Source: JAWPMV01 sp038527215 (GTDB lineage: Bacteria; Bacteroidota; Bacteroidia; J057). From it: DNA of 15,069 nucleotides. The stretch is from positions 1 through 15,069 of the forward strand of contig JBCBGC010000168.1 of NCBI GenBank assembly GCA_038527215.1. The letters are read 5' to 3'. This document shows, piece by piece, positions 8,233 to 15,069 of the stretch (within the stretch, counting starts at the first letter, position 1; every line of letters begins with the position of its first letter). Below the pieces are notes generated by a model, which was not told the DNA's origin, did not search any database, and saw nothing but the letters and a program-made list of their open reading frames with translations. A program made the position numbers and the translations under genes.

Positions 8233-8592
8233 ATGAAAATCCTTTCCATCTTCGTCTGCCTTTCTCTGGGAACGCTTTCAGGCCTTATTACCCCTACGCC
8301 GGTCCCAACTCCCATGCCTCCGGATAAAATCTGTGAGTTGAAAGGCTCCGTGTATGTGGAAGACGTAGCCGCGTTTGCCAATTACAGGATTTTCGTTGAG
8401 GATGTAGAATCCTTTGCCGACCTGGTGGTATTTAAAGAAGATACCGAAGCTTTCGCTACCCAGGCCGGGCACTGGTATTTTACCGATGTCAAAGCCTTTG
8501 CGGATTTTACCGTTTATATCGAAGATGTAAAGAGCTTCGCAGATTTTTCCGTGGCCTACACCCAATTTCGCACGACTGCCGGTTGTCAGTGA
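8233..8592 (+). CDS. Small exported repeat protein, DUF6150 / 7(1) septoil-knot-like
   Basis: This 119-residue protein starts with a signal peptide (MKILSIFVCLSLGTLSG) and a Pro/Thr-rich linker (TPTPVPTPMPP, residues 20-30). The rest is a run of about 13-residue repeats with the pattern aromatic-x-[ED/TD]-D-x-x-x-F-A: VYVEDVAAFA (40-49), FVEDVESFA (54-62), FKEDTEAFA (67-75), YFTDVKAFA (82-90), YIEDVKSFA (95-103), then AYTQFRTTAGC. An insertion with Trp (QAGHW) sits between the third and fourth repeats. From memory, this order, including the Trp-bearing insertion and the closing AG-aromatic/C, matches the family called DUF6150 and later the 7(1) septoil knot domain, whose predicted fold is a deeply knotted small beta protein. 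Cys34 and Cys118 lie at either end of the repeat core and could form a disulfide after export (inference). No function is known. It lies alone between the XRE gene and prmA, with gaps of 127 and 96 bp. Confidence 0.82.
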   Translation: MKILSIFVCLSLGTLSGLITPTPVPTPMPPDKICELKGSVYVEDVAAFANYRIFVEDVESFADLVVFKEDTEAFATQAGHWYFTDVKAFADFTVYIEDVKSFADFSVAYTQFRTTAGCQ

Positions 8593-8688
8593 TAGGGAAA
8601 ATTGCCCGCCATTTGTCTAACAACAAGTAATAATCCCAATCTTCCTGCCTATGAGCTAATGCTACGTTAAAGTAAAGCGTTACAGATT

Positions 8689-9522
8689 GTGAAAGAGGAA
8701 TATGTAGAGGTGGCATTGAAGACCCAGGAAACCTGGTTAGAGCCTGTCGTTGCCTTGCTGGCAGAGATAGGTTATACGGGTTTTGAAGAACGGGATTCCG
8801 GCTTATTGGCCTATGTTCCAGCCACTGATTTTCAGCCAGAATTATTGCACACTCAACTAGCCAGCTTTATGGCTCAGGGTTTGCAGTTTACGCATAAAGC
8901 GCTGGCACCGCAAAATTGGAACGCACTTTGGGAGTCACAGTATGATAGTGTAGAAGTAGATCACTTCTGCCAACTGGTTCCCTCATTTCACCAACCCAAA
9001 CCAGGCTTTGCCTACACCATTCGACTCGATCCCAAAATGTCTTTTGGGACAGGGCACCACGAGACTACACGCTTGATGATCCGGCAGATGCAGTTTATGG
9101 ATTTTCAGCAAAAAAACGTCTTAGATATGGGAACAGGCACAGGGGTACTGGCTATCCTTGCGTATCAGCAGGGAGCAGCCCACGTACAGGCGATCGATAT
9201 CGATCCATGGAGCGTAGAAAATGCCCGGGAGAATTTCCTCCTGAATGGCATTTCTCGTGCTTCTGTAGATTTGGGAGATAGCAGCCTGATCGGCCCCGGC
9301 CCTTTTGATATGGTCCTGGCCAACATTAACCGCAATGTATTGTTACAGGACATACCGCGTTATGTAGAGAAACTGATCCCTGGTGGAAGCCTGCTCCTGA
9401 GCGGTATTTTACTGGAAGATCGGGCATTGATCGAGGAGAAGGCCAGCACCGTGGGCCTACACCTGGAAAAAGCCATAGAAGAAGGGAACTGGGCTTCCCT
9501 ACACTTGATTAAAAAGGAATAG
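8689..9522 (+). CDS. prmA: Ribosomal protein L11 methyltransferase
   Basis: PrmA transfers methyl groups from S-adenosylmethionine to ribosomal protein L11 in the cytoplasm. The start is GTG 8689: an in-frame stop at 8668 leaves no other usual start codon, and translation there gives the expected N-terminal substrate-recognition domain (EYVEVALKTQETWLEPVVAL). The linker motif DPKMSFGTGHHETTRLM (about residues 115-131) is a PrmA hallmark. The Rossmann methyltransferase core follows, with SAM-binding motif I VLDMGTGTGVLAILAYQQGA from about 144, the acidic AIDIDPWSVENAREN motif, and the ANIN motif at 211-214, which takes the NPPY-like position. The C-terminus LIPGGSLLLSGIL is typical. Length 277 is normal and no key residue is missing. 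The next gene starts 51 bp downstream, so joint transcription is possible, although no functional tie is evident. Confidence 0.96.
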   Translation: MKEEYVEVALKTQETWLEPVVALLAEIGYTGFEERDSGLLAYVPATDFQPELLHTQLASFMAQGLQFTHKALAPQNWNALWESQYDSVEVDHFCQLVPSFHQPKPGFAYTIRLDPKMSFGTGHHETTRLMIRQMQFMDFQQKNVLDMGTGTGVLAILAYQQGAAHVQAIDIDPWSVENARENFLLNGISRASVDLGDSSLIGPGPFDMVLANINRNVLLQDIPRYVEKLIPGGSLLLSGILLEDRALIEEKASTVGLHLEKAIEEGNWASLHLIKKE

Positions 9523-9573
9523 CATTATTGGTGTCGTCACTTTGAGACGGCCTTCATTTATTAAAGCCATTAT

Positions 9574-12500
9574 ATGAAAACCAGCATCTTTCGGAGTTTC
9601 GGCTTAGTACTTTGCTTGTTTTGCATGGGGCAAGGACTCTGGGCTCAGGGAGTAGATTTTTTCTCCACCGAACCAGAAACCTTCATCCAACAGTTTACCC
9701 AGGCATTGCAAAAAGAAAGGGGAGAATTGGGGGGACAAGCCGCCAACTTGCTCTCCGTGGCCTGGCAGGAAGGTGCTTTTTCTGAAGACGAAAAAGCGCA
9801 ACTTATTGACCACGTCAACCGCATGGTTTCCAAAAAAGCCCAGACCGTTCCGGACCTGGCTTATTTTGCCATGATTTTTACCCGCATCAAAAAGCAGGAC
9901 GGTTATGTGTTACTTTCCCTGCCTGAATTCCTCGTGGTAAATGCAGTTTCTCTGGAAAAACTCGCGCCCAAGCGACTCAAAAAATTCTATGAGGGGCTGT
10001 ATAACTATATCGGGGGAGGATTTCTGGTAAAAAGAAAATCTTCTTTCTGGTATGCCTCACAAAAGGATCCAGAACTGGCCTTTATTTCGGTAGAGGATCA
10101 GGAGGGCACCTATGAAGCCCCAGTGGTGCGCTATACCAGCACTGACCTGAAATACTACAGCGAGCGGCACCAGGACAGTACCCTTATTTCCGGGACTCAA
10201 GGCGATTTTAACCTCCTCTCGCTTACGTTTGCCGGTAAAGACGGACGGGTAACCTGGGAAAAAATGGGCCTGGAAAAAGACGATGTCTATTGTGATTTTG
10301 GTCCATATAAAATCAACCTGAACCAGAGTGTGGTTAAGGTCGATACGGTGACCTTCAATTACAAAAGCCTGATGGATGCCCCCATCATGGGCCGCTTTGA
10401 AGATGCCAATATGGGTTACCGCTCCCTCGAGCAAGCCAACTATCCTTTTTTCCAGAGTTCTGAAGGAGGGGTAGTGATTGATAAACTCATCCCCAACATT
10501 CGATATGAAGGGGGATTCTCCCTCATGGGAACCCGCAAAGTAGGTACCTCCTATGACATCTGGGAAGATTATGTCCCGGAGCCTTCCAGCACGGAAGATG
10601 ATCCATGGGCGGTTCATTCTACCGCTTCTCTCTTACAAGACGAGGTGAAAAATGATGAATGGAACGACGACGAGTGGGAGGACGAATCCAACTCTGAAGC
10701 CAGCTTCAGTTCTGATGATTCTGACTGGGGTACGGACGATTGGGAGTATGATGGAGCTACTGAAGGGGAAGAACCCGTGGAAGAAACCTATCTGGATGAG
10801 TCTTCTATGCTGCCCAGTCAGGTGCAGCGCCATATAAAAGCTACCCTGGCCATTCTTCGGAAAGGCAAGCCCGTGATGGCTTTGCAGGGAGAGGCCTTCG
10901 CCCTGGATGATCAGGAAATGATCAGTAAGGCCGTAGAGGCGGTGCTGTATACTTCAGATAAGGACAGCATTTACCACCCCAGTATGGATGTGGTGTATAC
11001 TTCTTCTGACTCCTCCGTGGTATTGAAAAAGCCTAAGCGCGGAACCTATAAAAGCATTCCTTTTACCAGTTCCTATCACGAATACTTCCTGTACTTCGAG
11101 TCGATCAAATGGAACCTGACCACTGACCAGCTGGAGTTTACGGCTTTTATCGACCGGGAAAATAAAGTTTCCGCGATTGAGTCTTACGACTACTTTACCA
11201 TGCACCGCTTCCGTCAGTTCAAGGGCATGTTAAAGTTCAATCCGATTGGGGCCATTCACCGCTACAAAAGCCTTAACAAAGGCCAGCCGATCTATCCGAG
11301 TTCCATCATGGAAGATCCGGTATACAGAAGGGTAGGGGATGCGCGTTCGCTGGAAGTAGCCTTGCCTGCCCTGGAAGGGTCTGGTTTTATCCGCTACGAC
11401 CGTCAGACCAAAGAAATCACCCCGCTGCCCAAGCTCACCAAATGGAGCCTGGCCGCCCGGAAGAAGAAAGACTTTGACGCCATTCAGATTATCTCTAAGG
11501 TTGACTCAGGGGCGCACGCGGTGATGAACCTGGAAACCATGAATATCGAAATGCGTGGGGTGAACTTTTTCTCCCTCAGTGATTCGGTCTATCTACGGGT
11601 GGTGCCCATGGAAGCCAAAGTTTCCGTACAGTCTAACCGTAATCTGCAATTTGGTGGGGTAGTGGCTTGTGGAAAAATCAATTTCTACTCCAGTGATGAG
11701 GAAAGACCCAGCTTCACCTTTGATTACGATAGCTATAAGATCGTATGTGATTCGATTGACTCTGTCCGGTTTGTCCTGGTCCGTAACCCTCCTCCGGGCT
11801 ATGAGCCAACCCCTTTTGAGCAGGCCCTCAGCAATACCGTCTTTGAAGGGATTACCGGCGCGATTCACATCGACGACCCGAATAATAAAAGTGGAGAAAA
11901 AGATTATAAAGAATATCCTGTCTTTGACAGCTATTCCCGCTCATATTTGTATTGGGATAAGCCACATATTGAAGGAGGTGTCTATGTCAAAGACAAAATG
12001 AACTTCTCGCTAGACCCCTTTGTCTTACCCTCATTGGAGGAATTATCGGCGGAGAATTTGAATTTTGAAGGGGAATTTTACTCCTCGGAGATCTTCCCCA
12101 CCTTCCGGCAGACCCTGCAGGTGATGGAGGATTATACCCTTGGGTTTAAGCAACAGACCCCGGAATTTGGCTATCGCATATATGATAACCGAGGCAAGTT
12201 CTTCAACGAGATTACCCTGGATAGTAAAGGCCTTCGGGGCAATGGGCAGGTAGAATACCTGGGGACCATCGCCAAGAGTGATTCCTTTATTTTCCATTTT
12301 GACTCCGTGATGGCTGAGTTGAAATATTTCAACCTGAAGCGCGGCTATCGCGGCGGCGTGTACTTCCCTAAAGTGGAAGCCAATTCCGCCCTGTATAAGT
12401 GGTACATCAAAGATAGCACCCTCGCGGTAAGCTCTACCTATGAAGCCATTTCCATCTTCGATGGGCAAGGTAAATTCACCGGAACCCTTTCCATTTCTCC

Positions 12501-14409
12501 CCGGGGCATGATCGGAAACGGAGAAATTATTCTGGGTGAGATCAGGGTAAGAGGGGATAGTATCATCTTTGAAGACATGGACTTCACCGCACCGAATGCG
12601 GACTTTATCATCGCCGATGAAGAAGATGAAGAAAAGGTTCACTTTATCGCCGAGGCGGTAGACATTACCTATGACGTATTCCGGCATAAGACCTCCTTTG
12701 AGTCCAAAGAGGTAGGTAAGCAGCTTGCGGCCTTCCCGATGCATAATTTCAACACGACCCTTGGTAAAGGTGCCTATCAGCGCGCTACCCGGGATCTGAA
12801 GATTGAAGGCGTAAGTTCCTACCTCAAAGACAACTTCTTTGTGTCCACCGATCCTTCCGCTGATAGCTTGAACTTCAAAGCGCTGGAAGCCTACTATCAG
12901 GTAGAGACCCAGGACATCAAAGTTAGTGGCGTACCTTATATCTACGTAGCAGACGCCGTCATCACTACGGAAACCAAAGAGCTGATGATAGCAGAAGGAG
13001 GCAAAATCCAGCCGCTTATGGATGCCCAAATTGAGGCGGATCGTGAGACCAAGTTGCACCGCATCTACGATGCCACGGTTCAGCTGTATGGCCGCAATGA
13101 GTATGAAGGTTCGGGTAAATACGATTACATCGAAGTCAACGGTAAGAAGCAGTTCGTGGAGTTTAACAACATCAAAGTGAACAGCGATAATACGACGGTA
13201 GCTTCCGGGGTGATTCAGGATTCTGATGCCTTCTACCTCACGGAACGGATTGCCTTCCGTGGAAATGCCCAGTTGGATGCTTCTCGTAAGTTCCTCTCCT
13301 TCGGTGGAGAAGTGAAAATCGAATCTGAAAACCCTGTCTTCAAAGGAGCTTGGTTTACCTTCGACAATACCATCGTGAACCCGGATTCTGTCTTTATCCC
13401 GATTGCAGCAGACCTCACCAACGAAGGCGGAGATGAGCTGACTGTGGGACTGAACTTCGTTCCAGAAAACCGGGTGTTCTACTCCAACTTCCTCCAGGCC
13501 AAAGAGGATGATGACGACCTTGAGGTACTGAGTGCTTCTGGTGGTCTGACCTTTGACCGGAAGAAAAAGGAATTCAAGATTGGTTCTGAGGACAAAATTA
13601 AAGGGCGGGTATTCAAAGGCTCTACCGTGAGCTTTAACGATGCCAAGAATACCATTACTTCTCAAGGCTTCCTCCGCTTCCCCTATGACTTTGCGGATAA
13701 AACCATCAACATGAAGATGGCTGGACAGTGGAAGGAAGATTTGCGGAGAAGAGAGTTGTCGTCTGATCTGGTGATGGCCATCGGCTTGCCGGTCTTACCG
13801 AAAGAGCAAACCGATAAACTGGCCGAGCAGTTCTCCTTCCTGACGCAGAGTAACCGGACCATTGATTTCCGCGACCGGACCTTCCTGGAGTCCATTTCTG
13901 AACTGTTGGATGAAGGTCGCGCTGGTGAGCGTGAAACCGGGAAATTCATTGAGAATGTAAATACTTCCCTGATCTATACCGACATCAAGCTATCTCAGCA
14001 GTTGCCGTACACCATCTTGCTTTCCGGCGTGAACTTCAACTTCAGCCGGGATCACAAAGCCCTGTACAGCGACGCCGATGTAGGCCTGATCGGCCTGGGT
14101 GGCAACCCGATCAACAAGGTGATCAACTCTAAGATCGTCTACCAGTTCGGTCGGATCAACGCCCTCGGCGAGAAGGAAAATGATGAGTTGACCATTTACC
14201 TTGAGGTAGATGAATTCAACTGGGTCTACTTCCATTTCGAAGATCAGGTGCTCAAGACCTTCTCTACCTTCTACGATGATTACAATTATCCGCTGAAGGC
14301 CGAGATCGACAAGCAGAAGAGTGCGGAAGGCTTCCGGATCGAACTCGCCACCGAGGACGAAATCGCGAAGTTCCGCCAGGACTATGTCCTGAAGTTTATC
14401 AAAGACTAA
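9574..14409 (+). CDS. Very large exported beta-rich protein of unknown function (1611 aa)
   Basis: I do not recognise a named family. A signal peptide is clear (MKTSIFRSFGLVLCLFCMGQ, cleavage likely after LWA at residue 24), so the protein is exported. I see no further long hydrophobic segment, no sorting domain at the C-terminus and no catalytic motif. Residues of about 340-409 form an acidic low-complexity stretch studded with Trp (NDEWNDDEWEDE, DSDWGTDDWEYD). The remainder is made of alternating short beta-type strands with many G-x-G and aromatic turns. Two stretches about 90 residues apart look like diverged repeats (GKFFNEITLDSKGLRGNGQV near 872; GKFTGTLSISPRGMIGNGEI near 963). Strand-rich repeats with this spacing recall the jellyroll or solenoid style of lipid-transport or surface proteins, but that is a loose resemblance. 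Codon use shifts strongly towards C-ending codons in the 3' half. A strong terminator follows at once. Certain as a gene; role open. Confidence 0.92.
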   Translation: MKTSIFRSFGLVLCLFCMGQGLWAQGVDFFSTEPETFIQQFTQALQKERGELGGQAANLLSVAWQEGAFSEDEKAQLIDHVNRMVSKKAQTVPDLAYFAMIFTRIKKQDGYVLLSLPEFLVVNAVSLEKLAPKRLKKFYEGLYNYIGGGFLVKRKSSFWYASQKDPELAFISVEDQEGTYEAPVVRYTSTDLKYYSERHQDSTLISGTQGDFNLLSLTFAGKDGRVTWEKMGLEKDDVYCDFGPYKINLNQSVVKVDTVTFNYKSLMDAPIMGRFEDANMGYRSLEQANYPFFQSSEGGVVIDKLIPNIRYEGGFSLMGTRKVGTSYDIWEDYVPEPSSTEDDPWAVHSTASLLQDEVKNDEWNDDEWEDESNSEASFSSDDSDWGTDDWEYDGATEGEEPVEETYLDESSMLPSQVQRHIKATLAILRKGKPVMALQGEAFALDDQEMISKAVEAVLYTSDKDSIYHPSMDVVYTSSDSSVVLKKPKRGTYKSIPFTSSYHEYFLYFESIKWNLTTDQLEFTAFIDRENKVSAIESYDYFTMHRFRQFKGMLKFNPIGAIHRYKSLNKGQPIYPSSIMEDPVYRRVGDARSLEVALPALEGSGFIRYDRQTKEITPLPKLTKWSLAARKKKDFDAIQIISKVDSGAHAVMNLETMNIEMRGVNFFSLSDSVYLRVVPMEAKVSVQSNRNLQFGGVVACGKINFYSSDEERPSFTFDYDSYKIVCDSIDSVRFVLVRNPPPGYEPTPFEQALSNTVFEGITGAIHIDDPNNKSGEKDYKEYPVFDSYSRSYLYWDKPHIEGGVYVKDKMNFSLDPFVLPSLEELSAENLNFEGEFYSSEIFPTFRQTLQVMEDYTLGFKQQTPEFGYRIYDNRGKFFNEITLDSKGLRGNGQVEYLGTIAKSDSFIFHFDSVMAELKYFNLKRGYRGGVYFPKVEANSALYKWYIKDSTLAVSSTYEAISIFDGQGKFTGTLSISPRGMIGNGEIILGEIRVRGDSIIFEDMDFTAPNADFIIADEEDEEKVHFIAEAVDITYDVFRHKTSFESKEVGKQLAAFPMHNFNTTLGKGAYQRATRDLKIEGVSSYLKDNFFVSTDPSADSLNFKALEAYYQVETQDIKVSGVPYIYVADAVITTETKELMIAEGGKIQPLMDAQIEADRETKLHRIYDATVQLYGRNEYEGSGKYDYIEVNGKKQFVEFNNIKVNSDNTTVASGVIQDSDAFYLTERIAFRGNAQLDASRKFLSFGGEVKIESENPVFKGAWFTFDNTIVNPDSVFIPIAADLTNEGGDELTVGLNFVPENRVFYSNFLQAKEDDDDLEVLSASGGLTFDRKKKEFKIGSEDKIKGRVFKGSTVSFNDAKNTITSQGFLRFPYDFADKTINMKMAGQWKEDLRRRELSSDLVMAIGLPVLPKEQTDKLAEQFSFLTQSNRTIDFRDRTFLESISELLDEGRAGERETGKFIENVNTSLIYTDIKLSQQLPYTILLSGVNFNFSRDHKALYSDADVGLIGLGGNPINKVINSKIVYQFGRINALGEKENDELTIYLEVDEFNWVYFHFEDQVLKTFSTFYDDYNYPLKAEIDKQKSAEGFRIELATEDEIAKFRQDYVLKFIKD

Positions 14410-14430
14410 TCAGAGATAAGCAGTAGATAT

Positions 14431-14462
14431 GAGCCGCCCCACATGGGGTGGCTCTTTTTTTT
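14431..14462 (+). terminator. Rho-independent terminator after the 1611-aa gene
   Basis: GAGCCGCCCC (14431-14440) pairs with GGGGTGGCTC (14445-14454) through a 10-bp stem with one G-U pair and a 4-nt ACAT loop, followed directly by eight Ts (14455-14462). It lies 21 bp after the stop codon and should end transcription before the tandem array. Confidence 0.93.
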
Positions 14463-14480
14463 GTGGTTGATGCATATAGG

Positions 14481-15069
14481 GTTGTAGAGGCGCAGGCCTG
14501 TCGGAGATAAGCATCACCACATAAGCTATGTCACCCCGGAAAGGCTTTTGACTGTAAGGAAAAAGGCTTATCCGGGGTCTCCTTGATCTTGATGCTGTCT
14601 CGGAGATCCCGGATATGTTCCCCTCCCTATGGTCGGAGACTATTCCGGGATGACATATATGTAGGAGGGTTGAAGAGGCGCAGGCCTTTTGGGGACAAGC
14701 ATCATCACATAAGCCATGTCACCCCGGAAAGGCTTTTGACTGCAAGGAAAAAGGCTTATCCGGGGTCTCCATGATCTTGATGCTGTCTCGGAGATCCCGG
14801 ATATGTTCCCTTCCCTATGGTCGGAGGCCATTCTGGGATGACATATATGTAGGAGGGTTGACAAGGCGCAGGCCTGTCGAAGACATGCATCACGACATAA
14901 GCCGTGTCACCCCGGAAAGGCATTTGACTGAAAGGAAAAAGCCTTATCCGGGGTCTCTTTGATCTTGATGCTGTCTCGGAGATCCCGGATATGTTCCCCT
15001 CCCTATGGTCGGAGACCATTCCGGGATGACATATATGTAGGAGGTTTGAAGAGGTGCAGGCCTGATGGG
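14481..15069. repeat. Tandem array of 188-bp non-coding units, three complete plus the start of a fourth
   Basis: Units begin at 14481, 14669, 14857 and 15045, each exactly 188 bp apart with no indels; the last runs off the window. Units 1 and 2 differ at about 13 positions by hand count. Differences cluster in the first 50 bp and at the unit's structured arms, while the segment from TTGATCTTGATGCTGTCTCG through the following GGATATGTTCCC is unchanged in all three. The period is not a multiple of three, so open frames inside shift from unit to unit and are not genes. The 18 bp before unit 1 (ATGCATATAGG at 14470-14480) resemble the end of a unit (ATGACATATATGTAGGAGG), as if the array edge had decayed. 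There are no unique spacers, so this is not CRISPR. This stretch holds no other gene or RNA I can identify. Confidence 0.95.
14528..14656. repeat. Nested inverted repeats inside unit 1 of the 188-bp array (also in units 2 and 3)
   Basis: Four related arms occur in order: A ATGTCACCCCGGAA (14528-14541), B TCCGGGGTCTCC (14571-14582), B' GGAGATCCCGGA (14602-14613), A' TTCCGGGATGACAT (14643-14656). A can pair with A' (one mismatch) and B with B' (one G-U), giving one long stem. Alternatively A pairs with B (ACCCCGGA/TCCGGGGT) and B' with A' (ATCCCGGA/TCCGGGAT), giving two side-by-side hairpins. The same four arms recur at +188 (14716-14844) and +376 (14904-15032). The layout resembles REP/BIME-type or MITE-derived palindromic elements. 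Confidence 0.85.

Noticed and set aside
12043..13665. 540-codon open frame on the - strand opposite the 1611-aa gene
   Set aside because: It is codon-aligned with the + gene and exists because that stretch lacks TTA, CTA and TCA codons. The + frame has a signal peptide, a full-length frame and a terminator; the - product shows no domain or sensible start.
14583..15019. Short open frames of 63 to 87 codons on both strands in the tandem array
   Set aside because: They are the same sequence repeated in shifted positions every 188 bp, show no initiation signals or recognisable protein, and the period is not a multiple of three.
14481..15069. CRISPR array
   Set aside because: The whole 188-bp unit repeats, with no unique spacers, and no cas gene is present.

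Overview
The window reads as a chromosomal segment of a Bacteroidota bacterium, probably an environmental lineage near the Saprospiria. The main evidence is a one-protein hybrid two-component regulator with a periplasmic propeller, a domain order typical of this phylum. A large FG-GAP/UnbV protein and weak Shine-Dalgarno signals at most starts agree with this. The class-level guess is an inference from general gene style. All seven supported genes lie on the + strand.

Layout: (1) 3-2399, the 3' part of a CRTAC1-like FG-GAP/ASPIC-UnbV protein cut by the window edge. (2) 2483-6586, a complete hybrid two-component system protein: signal peptide, Reg_prop propeller, Y_Y_Y, one membrane span, HisKA, HATPase, receiver, AraC-type DNA-binding domain. 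(3) 6723-7418, a PhyH-like protein that seems to lack the iron-binding HxD hairpin, behind an intergenic stretch rich in GAATA/TATTC palindromes. (4) 7545-8105, an XRE/cupin regulator. (5) 8233-8592, a small exported repeat protein resembling the DUF6150 or 7(1) septoil-knot family. (6) 8689-9522, prmA, ribosomal protein L11 methyltransferase. (7) 9574-14409, an exported 1611-residue beta-rich protein of unknown function with an acidic, Trp-studded segment. It is followed by a strong intrinsic terminator. (8) 14481 to the window end, a tandem array of exactly 188-bp non-coding units, each built from four related CCCGG-type arms that can pair in two ways.

Working links: the two-component regulator probably senses a periplasmic ligand, most likely a glycan, and controls genes mostly outside the window, perhaps including gene 1. 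The PhyH-like and XRE/cupin genes form a plausible regulator-target pair. prmA is housekeeping. The most unusual items are the 188-bp structured array, the exported putative knotted protein with a cysteine on either side of its repeat core, the PhyH-like protein without its metal site, and the giant unknown protein with a strong shift in codon use along its length.
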